A stretch of 64,000 nucleotides of DNA from Formosa sp. L2A11 (lineage in GTDB: Bacteria > Bacteroidota > Bacteroidia > Flavobacteriales > Flavobacteriaceae). Position 1 is the stretch's first letter, and every line of letters starts with the position of its first letter. The stretch is from the NCBI RefSeq assembly GCF_009796865.1, contig NZ_CP047028.1, forward strand, positions 1,922,001-1,986,000. Direction: 5' to 3'. The notes beneath the pieces were generated by a model. It did no database searches, had not been told where the DNA came from, and was given only the letters and a program-made list of their open reading frames with translations. A program made the position numbers and the translations under genes. Below, in pieces: positions 1-8,429 of this stretch.

Positions 1-2518
1 GGAAAGATACTGTTGGCGCATGGAATCCGTAATCCATTAAACGTTTTGCAATATCTGTAACTTCAATACCGTGTTCTTTAAAAGGTCTGCAGTCTACAAT
101 CATTTCGTGTGCTGCTCGTCCGCATTCTCCAGAATATAAGGTTTCAAAATTTCCTTGTAAACGACTCTTAATATAATTTGCATTTAATATAGCAACCTTA
201 GTAGAATCTGTTAAACCTTGTGTTCCTAACATTTTAATGTAACCGTAAGAGATTAAACATACTAATGACGATCCGAAAGGTGCAGCAGAAACAGCTTTTA
301 TGGCTTTGTCTCCTCCTGTTTTAATTATTGGGTTTCCTGGTAAAAACGGAACTAATTGTTTTGCAACGCAAATTGGTCCAACTCCTGGTCCACCACCTCC
401 ATGAGGAATAGCAAATGTTTTATGTAAGTTTAAGTGACAAACGTCTGCGCCAATGTTTCCTGGATTTGTTAATCCAACTTGAGCATTCATGTTTGCACCG
501 TCCATATATACTTGTCCGCCGTTATCGTGAATAATTTCAATAATTTCTTTAATAGCAGACTCGTAAACACCGTGTGTAGATGGGTAGGTTACCATTAAAC
601 ACGCTAGGTTGTCTTTGTGTAATTCTGCTTTTTCACGTAAATCATCAACATCTATATTTCCTTCTGCTGTAGATTTTGTTACCACGACTTTCATTCCTGC
701 CATAGCTGCACTCGCGGGGTTTGTTCCATGAGCAGAAGACGGGATTAAACAAATGTTTCTATGTTGGTCGTTACGAGATTCGTGATATGCTTTTATAACC
801 ATTAAACCTGTATACTCACCTTGAGCACCAGAATTTGGTTGTAAAGACGTTGCAGAAAAACCAGTAATTTCTGTTAATTGATCATCTAAAGATTTTAAAA
901 CCGTTTGGTAACCTTGTACTTGATCTATAGGTGCAAATGGGTGAATGCTCCCCCAGTTAGGAGAACTTAAAGGCAACATTTCTGAAGCAGCATTTAATTT
1001 CATTGTACAAGAACCTAAGGAAATCATAGAGTGATTTAATGATAAATCTTTACGTTCAAGCATTTTTATATAACGCATTAATTCGGTTTCCGAATGGTGC
1101 GTATTAAATACATCTAATGTTAAGAACGGCGATGTACGTTGTAAATTTGTATTAATGTTATTCGATTCAGGGACTGTTTCAATAACAATTGGTTCTGCTT
1201 TTATTACTTCAGCAAAAACAGAAATAATGTCATTTAAATCTGAAATAGATGTTGTTTCATTTATAGAAATTGTAACAGTATCTGCATTTGGATAGAAAAA
1301 GTTAATCTCTTTTGCTTCTGCAATAGCTTTTATCTTTTCTGCATCTGCTTCAATATTTAATGTATCGAAAAAAGTGTTGTTGTTTTGTTTATATCCAATG
1401 GTTTTTAAAGTTTCAGACAATGCAGACGCTTTGTCGTGTACTGCATTTGCTATAAAACTTAAACCTTTTGGTCCGTGATATACAGCATACATTCCGGCCA
1501 TAACAGCTAATAGTACTTGAGCTGTACAAATGTTAGAGGTTGCTTTGTCACGTTTAATGTGTTGTTCACGTGTTTGTAATGCCATACGTAAAGCACGATT
1601 TCCATCTATGTCTTTGGTAACACCAATAATACGACCAGGAAGATCACGCTTGTAAGCTTCTTTAGTTGCAAAATACGCAGCATGAGGTCCGCCATATCCC
1701 ATAGGAATTCCAAAACGTTGTGTAGTTCCTACAACAACATCTGCCCCAAATTTTCCTGGAGCTTCAAGTTTTACTAAACTTAAAAGATCTGCAGCAACAG
1801 CAACTTTTATATTTGCAGCATTTGCTTTTTCAATAAATGTTTTAACATCACTAATTAATCCGTCTTTTCCTGGATATTGTAAAATAGCACCAAAGAAATC
1901 TGAAGAAAAATCGAAAGTTGTTTCGTCTCCAATTACCAATTCAATGCCTACAGGATTAGAACGGTTTTGTAATAAAGCTAAGGTTTGAGGAAGCACAGTT
2001 TCTGAAACGAAAAATTTATTTACTCCGCTTTTTTTCTGAGCACGATCGCGTACAGAAAATAGAAGACTCATAGCTTCTGCAGCAGCAGTACTTTCGTCTA
2101 GTAAAGATGCATTAGCAATTTCCATTCCAGTAAGATCTGTAATCATGGTTTGGAAATTTAATAAGGCTTCTAATCGTCCTTGAGCAATTTCTGCTTGGTA
2201 AGGCGTATATGCCGTGTACCAACCTGGATTTTCTAAAATGTTACGTTGAATAACTGCAGGTAAAATAGTTGGGTGATAGCCTAAACCAATGTAAGATTTA
2301 AATATTTTATTTTTTGTAGATAACTCATGAATGTGGGTTAAATACTCATACTCTGTCATTGGAGCATCTAAATTAAGAGGTGTTTTTAAACGGATACCGT
2401 CAGGTAGTGTCTCGTAAATAAGTTGATCTAAACTGTCTACGCCAATTGTATTTAACATTTGACTTTGGTCCGCTTCTCTAGGACCAATATGACGCAATGA
2501 GAAAGCATTTGTATTCAT
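1..2518 (-). CDS. gcvP: Glycine dehydrogenase (decarboxylating), P-protein, 3'-truncated by window edge
   Basis: The reverse strand reads one open frame of 839 codons from the ATG at 2518 to the window edge. The protein starts [15 protein letters not shown], the typical N-terminus of the single-chain (~950 aa) P-protein, so about 110 C-terminal residues lie outside the window. It is the PLP-dependent decarboxylase of the glycine cleavage system, releasing CO2 from glycine and passing the aminomethyl group to lipoyl-GcvH. The PLP-lysine neighbourhood is visible as [16 protein letters not shown] followed by GVGPI, preceded by the conserved [10 protein letters not shown] stretch. Both halves of the tandem aminotransferase fold are present. 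No gcvT, gcvH or glycine riboswitch is visible beside it. The assignment is secure; only the C-terminus is unseen. Confidence 0.97.
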   Translation of the reverse strand, partial: MNTNAFSLRHIGPREADQSQMLNTIGVDSLDQLIYETLPDGIRLKTPLNLDAPMTEYEYLTHIHELSTKNKIFKSYIGLGYHPTILPAVIQRNILENPGWYTAYTPYQAEIAQGRLEALLNFQTMITDLTGMEIANASLLDESTAAAEAMSLLFSVRDRAQKKSGVNKFFVSETVLPQTLALLQNRSNPVGIELVIGDETTFDFSSDFFGAILQYPGKDGLISDVKTFIEKANAANIKVAVAADLLSLVKLEAPGKFGADVVVGTTQRFGIPMGYGGPHAAYFATKEAYKRDLPGRIIGVTKDIDGNRALRMALQTREQHIKRDKATSNICTAQVLLAVMAGMYAVYHGPKGLSFIANAVHDKASALSETLKTIGYKQNNNTFFDTLNIEADAEKIKAIAEAKEINFFYPNADTVTISINETTSISDLNDIISVFAEVIKAEPIVIETVPESNNINTNLQRTSPFLTLDVFNTHHSETELMRYIKMLERKDLSLNHSMISLGSCTMKLNAASEMLPLSSPNWGSIHPFAPIDQVQGYQTVLKSLDDQLTEITGFSATSLQPNSGAQGEYTGLMVIKAYHESRNDQHRNICLIPSSAHGTNPASAAMAGMKVVVTKSTAEGNIDVDDLREKAELHKDNLACLMVTYPSTHGVYESAIKEIIEIIHDNGGQVYMDGANMNAQVGLTNPGNIGADVCHLNLHKTFAIPHGGGGPGVGPICVAKQLVPFLPGNPIIKTGGDKAIKAVSAAPFGSSLVCLISYGYIKMLGTQGLTDSTKVAILNANYIKSRLQGNFETLYSGECGRAAHEMIVDCRPFKEHGIEVTDIAKRLMDYGFHAPTVSF

Positions 2519-2605
2519 AAATTATAATTGTATTTTGCGAGGTAAAAATACATAATTTACTAAGTTCTGTTGGTACAATTTTTTAAAGTTTTTTGATAAA
2601 GCAGG

Positions 2606-2632
2606 TTGTTAATTCTAGTTTATATATTTTTG
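2606..2632 (+). promoter_or_regulatory. Putative Bacteroidota promoter of the UbiA-like gene
   Basis: TTG at 2606-2608 and TATTTTTG at 2625-2632 (consensus TAnnTTTG) are separated by 16 nt, a little short of the usual ~19-20. The -7 box ends 4 nt before the ATG at 2637, so transcription would begin at or next to the start codon (leaderless mRNA). Confidence 0.5.
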
Positions 2633-2636
2633 CGGA

Positions 2637-3473
2637 ATGACAATGTTGAAAAAACTCTTTAAATTTTATCTCAATGCCAGTATTCATGTCTCGCTATCTG
2701 TGTTTTCTTTAGCATGGATTACATTGATGAAATATGGATTACCTTTCGATGAGAATGTTTTGTGTTTCATTCTTTTTGCATCTATTATAGGTTATAACTT
2801 TGTGAAATACTTTGGTTTAGCCAAGTTGCACCGTAGGTCTATGGCGAGTTGGTTAAGAGCGATTGCACTCTTTTCTATATTGTGTTTTATGATTATGTGC
2901 TATTTTGTATTTAAGTTAGAATTAAATACCATTTTAATTATATCTGGATTTGGCGCAGTAACATTTATGTATGCTATTCCGTTTTTGCCAAAGCGATTTT
3001 TTGTAGACAAGCATCATAATTTAAGAAGTATAAGCGGACTAAAAGTATATTTAATAGGATTAGTTTGGGCAGGAGTAACCGTATTATTGCCTTTAATTAA
3101 CGAGAATTATGCGTTTGATGAAGATGTAATTCTAACGTTTATACAGCGTTTTATTTTTATAATTGCTTTGATGTTGCCTTTTGAGCTCCGCGATTTAAAA
3201 TACGATAGTTTAAAGTTGGGGACCATTCCGCAGAAAATAGGAGTAAATCGTACTAAGATCTTAGGTGTTTTGTTAGCGTTAGTTTTTTTCTTCTTAGAGT
3301 TTCTTAAAACGCATTTAATTGGACACTATGTTTTAATACAGCTTGCCATAACATTTATACTTATACTGTTTACAGTATTTTCTAAACAAGATCAGAGCGA
3401 TACGTATACGGCATTTTGGGTAGAGGGAATTCCTCTAGTGTGGTTAGCTTTAGAGCTTATTTTTAATGATTAG
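2637..3473 (+). CDS. UbiA-like polytopic membrane protein
   Basis: This 278 aa protein is strongly hydrophobic, with about eight predicted membrane segments. Near residue 180 it has LPFELRDLKYDSLKLGT followed by IPQKIG, which closely resembles the second aspartate-rich motif of UbiA-family prenyltransferases (RDxxxDxxxGxxTxP). The first motif, normally NxxxD, is not obvious: the equivalent region reads YNFVKYFGLAK, so catalysis is uncertain. UbiA enzymes transfer prenyl chains to aromatic or other acceptors at the inner membrane. Here substrate and activity are unknown. The start at 2637 follows a -7 box by 4 nt; an alternative ATG lies at 2643. The 3' end overlaps the convergent small zinc-finger gene by 11 bp. 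Confidence 0.65.
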   Translation: MTMLKKLFKFYLNASIHVSLSVFSLAWITLMKYGLPFDENVLCFILFASIIGYNFVKYFGLAKLHRRSMASWLRAIALFSILCFMIMCYFVFKLELNTILIISGFGAVTFMYAIPFLPKRFFVDKHHNLRSISGLKVYLIGLVWAGVTVLLPLINENYAFDEDVILTFIQRFIFIIALMLPFELRDLKYDSLKLGTIPQKIGVNRTKILGVLLALVFFFLEFLKTHLIGHYVLIQLAITFILILFTVFSKQDQSDTYTAFWVEGIPLVWLALELIFND

Positions 3474-3723
3474 CATCTTGGCTTTTCATTTCTTTTTCTA
3501 AACATTTCTTCATTTCAGATTTAGATTTACTATCTAAACATACAATTTTAGACTTGTTCATAGTCTCTGTAAGTTTACTATTGGTGATAGAGTGTTGTTT
3601 ACATAAATTACAGAATAGAATATGTACTCTAAATTTTAAACGTTCCCAAAATGTAGACTCGTTGTATTGTGCCTTATCACAAACGTGTGATGCTTCGTCG
3701 CAGGACAAAAATAATTTACTCAT
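3463..3723 (-). CDS. Small zinc-finger anti-sigma-like protein (ZAS type), soluble
   Basis: An 86 aa protein whose start, ATG at 3723, lies 2 nt after the stop of the sigma factor gene (3726), so the two are translationally linked. An in-frame ATG 12 nt further upstream would overlap the sigma stop and is less likely. Cys8, His34, Cys38 and Cys41 form the C...HxxxCxxC arrangement of zinc-binding anti-sigma (zf-HC2/ZAS) domains; Cys15, a fourth half-site cysteine near the N-terminus and two C-terminal cysteines are extra. No transmembrane segment is seen, so it should be cytoplasmic. From family knowledge such proteins sequester ECF sigma factors and may release them on oxidation or metal loss. 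The function here is inferred from the motif and the neighbour. Confidence 0.65.
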   Translation of the reverse strand: MSKLFLSCDEASHVCDKAQYNESTFWERLKFRVHILFCNLCKQHSITNSKLTETMNKSKIVCLDSKSKSEMKKCLEKEMKSQDANH

Positions 3724-3725
3724 AA

Positions 3726-4280
3726 TTAATACCAATTTTTTTCTAAACAGCCTGATAGAGATGTACGCGCTCTATGTATAATGACCCATAAATTAGACGC
3801 AGTAATATTTAATTCATTACAAATTATTTCGGTATCGAAATTTTCTATGGTTTTCATTTTGAAAACTCGAGCTTGTTTTTCTGGCAATTTTTCTAAACAA
3901 TCATAAATTGCTACACTAAGTTCTGTGTTTTCTAAAACGTCTTCTGCATTTTTGTAAGATTGGTCTTCTACACGTTCTTCTAGCCATTCTCCTTCGTCGT
4001 CACTGTCGCTTGAGTAGGACATACGGACTTCTGCTTTTCCTTTTTTAGAGTTTATTTTTCGGTAATAATCAATTATTTTTCGTTTTAAGATAGAAATTAA
4101 CCATGTACGTTCACTGGCTTCTCCCTTAAAATTTTTCATTGACTTTAAACCTGCAAAAAATGTGTCTTGAACTAAATCTTTAGCAATTTCAGAATCGCTA
4201 ACTCTAGAAATGGTATAGTTGTATAGATAGTCGGAATACGAATCTATCCATTTAGTAGCATCGATTTTATGATCAGGCAT
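3726..4280 (-). CDS. ECF-type RNA polymerase sigma factor
   Basis: 184 aa. Region 2 (about residues 14-75) carries DLVQDTFFAGL and a WLISILKRKIIDYYRK helix, typical of sigma-70 region 2.2-2.4. Region 4 (about 130-180) begins LPEKQARVFKMK and ends with the helix-turn-helix NITASNLWVIIHRARTSL. A charged, Asp/Glu-rich linker joins them. It directs RNA polymerase to an alternative promoter set. It is co-transcribed with the small ZAS-like gene 2 nt downstream, the usual sigma/anti-sigma arrangement. A TATTTTTG box lies upstream at 4304-4311 (minus strand). It is not linked to the SusC genes by position, and those SusC proteins lack the signalling (STN) domain. The target regulon is unknown. Confidence 0.92.
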   Translation of the reverse strand: MPDHKIDATKWIDSYSDYLYNYTISRVSDSEIAKDLVQDTFFAGLKSMKNFKGEASERTWLISILKRKIIDYYRKINSKKGKAEVRMSYSSDSDDEGEWLEERVEDQSYKNAEDVLENTELSVAIYDCLEKLPEKQARVFKMKTIENFDTEIICNELNITASNLWVIIHRARTSLSGCLEKNWY

Positions 4281-4303
4281 ATAATAAATTGTAGGTTATT
4301 TTT

Positions 4304-4311
4304 CAAAAATA
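4304..4311 (-). promoter_or_regulatory. Putative -7 box of the sigma factor gene
   Basis: The minus strand reads TATTTTTG (TAnnTTTG consensus) 23 nt upstream of the ATG at 4280. No well-spaced TTG -33 box is evident. Confidence 0.4.
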
Positions 4312-4364
4312 AGAAAACTATTTCAAAAAAGAGTGTATCTTTTTATTTGCTTTAACATTTTAAA

Positions 4365-4395
4365 AAAGGTTGTAATCATTAAAATTACAACCTTT
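4365..4395 (-). terminator. Intrinsic terminator after the M3 peptidase gene
   Basis: A 12-bp inverted repeat (AAAGGTTGTAAT and its complement) around a 7-nt loop is followed on the minus strand by a T-rich run. It lies just past the stop codon at 4402. Confidence 0.8.
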
Positions 4396-4401
4396 ATATA
4401 T

Positions 4402-6432
4402 TTATTTAATTAAACCTGCTCGTCTTAGTAATGCTTCAGGCTGAGGTTCTTGTCCTCTAAATTGTTTGTATAATGTCATAGGATCTACTGTTCCTCCTTG
4501 CGATAATACATTGTCTTTAAATTTTGTTGCAACTTCAGAATTGAAAATTCCTGCTGCTTTAAAATATTCAAAAGCATCTGCATCTAAAACTTCAGCCCAT
4601 TTGTAACTGTAGTATCCTGAAGAATATCCGCCCTGAAAAATATGAGAAAATGATGTACTCATACAATTTTCTGTAACATCTGGATATAATTTGGTGTTTT
4701 CCAACGCTTTTAACTCTTGTGCTTTAACATTGATAAAATTTGTAGGGTCTTGTCCGTGCCAACTCATATCTAATAATCCAAAACTAATTTGACGTAGCGT
4801 TTGCATACCTTCGTTAAATGTAGAAGACTCTTTTATTTTTGCAACGAGTTCCATAGGTATTACTTCTCCTGTTTCGTAATGTGTAGCGAATAACTCTAAA
4901 GCTTCTTTTTCGTAACACCAGTTTTCCATAACCTGACTTGGTAATTCTACAAAATCCCAATACACGCTTGTTCCTGATAAACCAGGGTAAGTTGTGTTGG
5001 CTAACATACCGTGTAAAGCATGGCCAAATTCGTGGAATAAGGTTGTAACTTCATTAAAGGTTAATAAAGAGGGTTTGCTTTTTGTTGGTTTTGTAAAGTT
5101 GCAAACTATTGAAACATGCGGACGATTGTTTTCTCCGTTTTTAATAGATTGTGATTTATAAGAAGTCATCCAAGCGCCATTTCGTTTTCCTGCTCTAGGA
5201 AAGAAATCTGCATAAAATATAGATACTAAGTCTCCAGAATTATTGGTTACTTTATATGTTAATACATCTTGGTGATATTTGTCTATATTGTCAATCTCTT
5301 CAAAATGTAAACCGTATAATTTCCCGGCAATTTTAAAAGCACCTTGTGTTACATTTTCTAGTTTAAAATAAGGTTTTAGTTTTTCGTCGTCTAAGTCAAA
5401 TAACTTTTGTTTTAGTTTTTCTGAGTAATATCCAGAATCCCATTTTTCTAGTCTATCTATACCATCTAACGCTTTAGCAAAGTCTTCTAGTTTTTTAAAT
5501 TCTTCTTTAGCTGCAGGTTTTGCTTTTTCTAGTAATTCGTTTAGAAAATTTATAACGGTTTCAGGCGTTTTTGCCATACGTTCTTCTAAAACAAAATTTG
5601 CATGTGTTTTGTAGCCTAATAAATTTGCACGCTCAAAACGTTTTTTAACAATGTTTAAAATAATGTCTTGGTTATCGAATTCGTTATTATGAAATCCTTT
5701 TTTACCAAAGGCAATCGCTAATTTTTTTCTTAATTCACGATTGTCTGCATACGTCATGAACGGAATATAGCTAGGATAATCTAAAGTGATTAACCAACCG
5801 GCTTTGTCTTTAGATTCTGCTAATTGTTTAGCAGCTTCTTTAGCGCCTTCTGGTAAACCGCTTAAATCTTCTTCGTTAGTAATATGCATTTCGAAAGCAT
5901 TGGTTTCTGCCAATACATGTTCTCCAAAACTTAAACTCGATTTACTTAAATCTTTATCTATAGCACGAAGTGTTTCTTTTTTGTCTTCAGCTAAATTTGC
6001 TCCATTTCTAGAAAAGCTTTTGTAAGATTTATCTAAAAGCATGATTTGCTCTCCGTTTAAACTTAAGTTACTTTTATTATCGTAAACCGTTTTAACGCGT
6101 TTAAATAAGGCTTCGTTTAACGTAATGTCGTTACCAAATTCTGAAAGTAAAGGAGAAACTTCTTGTGCTATTTTCTGAATCTCGTCGTTTGTTTCTGCAG
6201 AATTTAAATTGAAGAAAATGTTTGTTACCCGATCTAATTGTTCTCCCGTAAATTCTAAGGCTTCAATAGTATTTTCAAATGTTGGAGTTTCTGGATTAGA
6301 GGTTATATTATCAATTTCAGCTTTCGTATCTTCTATTAAAGATGTTATTGCAGGAAGAAAATCTTTATTTTTAATTTGCGAAAAAGGAGCTGTATTGTAT
6401 GCGTTTTTAAATGATTTGAGTAGAATATTCAT
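4402..6432 (-). CDS. M3 family oligopeptidase (oligopeptidase A/PrlC-like)
   Basis: 676 aa, the normal length of thimet-type M3 metallopeptidases. The zinc site HEFGHALHG (HExxH) sits near residue 465, and the third ligand region is the following VELPSQVMENWCYEKEAL. That segment matches oligopeptidase A (SQFMENWC) better than Dcp (SQINEHW), so an OpdA/PrlC-like role in degrading short peptides or signal-peptide remnants is favoured over dipeptidyl carboxypeptidase. There is no signal peptide, so it is cytoplasmic. The gene stands alone between the sigma factor and purE, with a clear terminator downstream. Family assignment is secure; sub-family is moderately sure. Confidence 0.93.
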   Translation of the reverse strand: MNILLKSFKNAYNTAPFSQIKNKDFLPAITSLIEDTKAEIDNITSNPETPTFENTIEALEFTGEQLDRVTNIFFNLNSAETNDEIQKIAQEVSPLLSEFGNDITLNEALFKRVKTVYDNKSNLSLNGEQIMLLDKSYKSFSRNGANLAEDKKETLRAIDKDLSKSSLSFGEHVLAETNAFEMHITNEEDLSGLPEGAKEAAKQLAESKDKAGWLITLDYPSYIPFMTYADNRELRKKLAIAFGKKGFHNNEFDNQDIILNIVKKRFERANLLGYKTHANFVLEERMAKTPETVINFLNELLEKAKPAAKEEFKKLEDFAKALDGIDRLEKWDSGYYSEKLKQKLFDLDDEKLKPYFKLENVTQGAFKIAGKLYGLHFEEIDNIDKYHQDVLTYKVTNNSGDLVSIFYADFFPRAGKRNGAWMTSYKSQSIKNGENNRPHVSIVCNFTKPTKSKPSLLTFNEVTTLFHEFGHALHGMLANTTYPGLSGTSVYWDFVELPSQVMENWCYEKEALELFATHYETGEVIPMELVAKIKESSTFNEGMQTLRQISFGLLDMSWHGQDPTNFINVKAQELKALENTKLYPDVTENCMSTSFSHIFQGGYSSGYYSYKWAEVLDADAFEYFKAAGIFNSEVATKFKDNVLSQGGTVDPMTLYKQFRGQEPQPEALLRRAGLIK

Positions 6433-6572
6433 TTTTTTATTGATTTTTATCTAAATAAATGTTAAAAAATGTAGTTTAAGCCTATGAAAGATAAGAATTG
6501 TTATATCTTCGCGAAGATTTTTTTCATAAAAGAGCTGGTTACTCTGAAAAAATTTATTGATTAATAGCGAAG

Positions 6573-6600
6573 AAAAGCCTCGATTTATCGAGGCTTTTTT
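6573..6600. terminator. Bidirectional intrinsic terminator downstream of purE
   Basis: The inverted repeat AAAGCCTCGAT...ATCGAGGCTTT is flanked by T runs in both directions: T6 on the plus strand, TTTTCTT on the minus strand. It lies 5 nt beyond the purE stop. The plus-strand version is the stronger, so it could also end a small plus-strand transcript starting near 6510. Confidence 0.75.
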
Positions 6601-6604
6601 GTGT

Positions 6605-7084
6605 TTATAATTGTTTAGCAGTTTCTATAACAGCTTGTTTTAATCCGTCTTTGTAAAGTAATATTTTATCGAGTACTTCACTGTCTGAGCTTCCTATAAT
6701 TTGAGCCGCTAATATTCCTGCATTTTTTGCTCCGTTAAGAGCAACTGTAGCTACGGGAACACCTCCAGGCATTTGTAGGATAGATAATATAGAATCCCAT
6801 CCATCTATAGAATTACTGCTTTTTACAGGAACTCCAATAATTGGAAGCGGAGATAAGGATGCAATCATTCCAGGAAGATGCGCAGCACCACCAGCACCTG
6901 CTATAATAACTTGTATGCCGCGTGTGTGTGCATTTTTACCATAATCGAATAATTTTTCTGGAGTACGGTGTGCAGAAACAATATCTACTTCAACTTCTAT
7001 GTCAAATCCTTTTAATATGTCTATTGCATCTTGCATAACAGGAAGGTCACTTTTACTTCCCATAATAACGCCTACTTTACTCAT
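6605..7084 (-). CDS. purE: N5-carboxyaminoimidazole ribonucleotide mutase, PurE
   Basis: 159 aa. It catalyses N5-CAIR to 4-carboxy-AIR in de novo purine synthesis. The family signature MGSKSDLPVM opens the protein at residue 8, followed by SAHRTP with the catalytic histidine, AGAGGAAHLPGM and PIIGVPV. Pairing with purK, 28 bp upstream, indicates the two-step class I PurE pathway of bacteria, with PurK making N5-CAIR. The operon ends at a strong hairpin terminator. Length and motifs are normal. Confidence 0.98.
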   Translation of the reverse strand: MSKVGVIMGSKSDLPVMQDAIDILKGFDIEVEVDIVSAHRTPEKLFDYGKNAHTRGIQVIIAGAGGAAHLPGMIASLSPLPIIGVPVKSSNSIDGWDSILSILQMPGGVPVATVALNGAKNAGILAAQIIGSSDSEVLDKILLYKDGLKQAVIETAKQL

Positions 7085-7112
7085 AATTTGTGTGTTTTTC
7101 TTAATGCTTTAT

Positions 7113-8267
7113 TTATTCTGTAATTACTTGAATACTGTTTTTTACACGTTCAGCAATTTTACGTGCTTCAGTGATATTTTCGTTAACAATAGTTACATGT
7201 CCCATTTTTCTAAACGGTCTGGTTTGCTTTTTACCATATATGTGTGGCGTAACACCATCCATAGCCATAATGTTTTCTATGTTTTTATAGATAACGTCTC
7301 CTGTGTATCCTTCAGCTCCAACTAAATTTACCATAATACCATTTAATTTATTCGCTGTATTTCCTAATGGTAAATCTAAAACAGCTCTTATGTGTTGCTC
7401 GAATTGAGAGGTGAAACTTGCCTCGATGGTTTGGTGACCAGAATTGTGAGGTCTTGGTGCAACTTCATTTATAATAATATTATCGTCTTCTGTCTGAAAC
7501 ATTTCAACAGCCAATAATCCTACATGATTAAATGCTTTAGATGCTTTTAGTGCTATATCTGTCGCTTTTTTAGCAACGGTTTCACTAATACGTGCCGGAC
7601 AAATAACATACTCTACTTGGTTGGCTTCAGGATGAAACTCCATTTCTACCACAGGATAGGTTTTAACTTCTCCAGATGCATTTCTTGCTATAATTACAGC
7701 CAATTCGTTTTTAAACGGAATTAGTTCTTCGGTAATACATTCTACATTTGGCAAGTGTTCTAAATCTTTTAATTCGCGAACAATTTTTACTCCAGTACCA
7801 TCGTAACCAAATTGCGCACTTTTCCATACAAACGGAAAATCTAAACTGCCGTTAGCAATAGTGTCTTGAATTTCTATAGTATATGCAAAACGAGAAAAAG
7901 GTGCTGTAGGTAAATCATGGTCTACATAAAATAATTTCTGGGTTGCCTTATTCTGGATTGTACGTAAGGTTTTAGATGAAGGATAAACTTTTACACCTGC
8001 TTTTTCTAAATCTTCAAGAGCATAAATGTTTACATTTTCAATTTCAAAGGTTAAAACATCAACGTGTTTTCCAAAATTAAAAACGGCATCGTAATCCATT
8101 AAATCCCCAATAAAAAATTCATTGCTTCCTACTTTACAAGGCGCTTCTTCACTTGGGTCTAAGACACAGGTATAGATATCGAATTTACGGGTTTCGGTTA
8201 GTAGCATTTTTCCTAATTGGCCGCCACCTAATATTCCTAATTTAAAATTTGAAGAAAAATAATTCAT
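7113..8267 (-). CDS. purK: N5-carboxyaminoimidazole ribonucleotide synthase, PurK
   Basis: 384 aa from the ATG at 8267. The frame is open 12 codons further upstream, but MNYFSSNFKLGILGGGQLGKM is the conserved start and a TATTTTTG box at 8301-8308 lies upstream of it. This ATP-grasp enzyme carboxylates AIR with bicarbonate and ATP. The GGGQLG nucleotide-fold motif, the central ATP-grasp segment (VWKSAQFGYDGTGVK) and the NEVAPRPHNSGH active-site loop are all present. It precedes purE in the same operon and supplies its substrate. Regulation is not visible beyond the promoter; no PurR-type box or purine riboswitch was recognised. Confidence 0.97.
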   Translation of the reverse strand: MNYFSSNFKLGILGGGQLGKMLLTETRKFDIYTCVLDPSEEAPCKVGSNEFFIGDLMDYDAVFNFGKHVDVLTFEIENVNIYALEDLEKAGVKVYPSSKTLRTIQNKATQKLFYVDHDLPTAPFSRFAYTIEIQDTIANGSLDFPFVWKSAQFGYDGTGVKIVRELKDLEHLPNVECITEELIPFKNELAVIIARNASGEVKTYPVVEMEFHPEANQVEYVICPARISETVAKKATDIALKASKAFNHVGLLAVEMFQTEDDNIIINEVAPRPHNSGHQTIEASFTSQFEQHIRAVLDLPLGNTANKLNGIMVNLVGAEGYTGDVIYKNIENIMAMDGVTPHIYGKKQTRPFRKMGHVTIVNENITEARKIAERVKNSIQVITE

Positions 8268-8300
8268 TATATAACTGTTTTGCTCGTGTTTTAGACGTTG

Positions 8301-8308
8301 CAAAAATA
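8301..8308 (-). promoter_or_regulatory. Putative -7 box for purK-purE
   Basis: The minus strand reads TATTTTTG (TAnnTTTG) followed by C, 33 nt upstream of the purK ATG. No convincing -33 TTG was found. Confidence 0.45.
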
Positions 8309-8392
8309 CATTTTAATATGAAATTAATTCTAAATTTAGGGAATCAATGCCATGAAACCTTTTTCTAAATTAGATTATAGGTGGCAATTGAT

Positions 8393-8400
8393 TATCTTTG
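8393..8400 (+). promoter_or_regulatory. Putative -7 box for the HPRT-adenylate kinase gene
   Basis: TATCTTTG matches TAnnTTTG and lies 29 nt before the ATG at 8430. A -33 TTG with good spacing is not apparent. It is divergent from the purK promoter about 85 bp away. Confidence 0.5.
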
Positions 8401-8429
8401 CCAAGAATTAACAAAAAATAGGTTATTTT

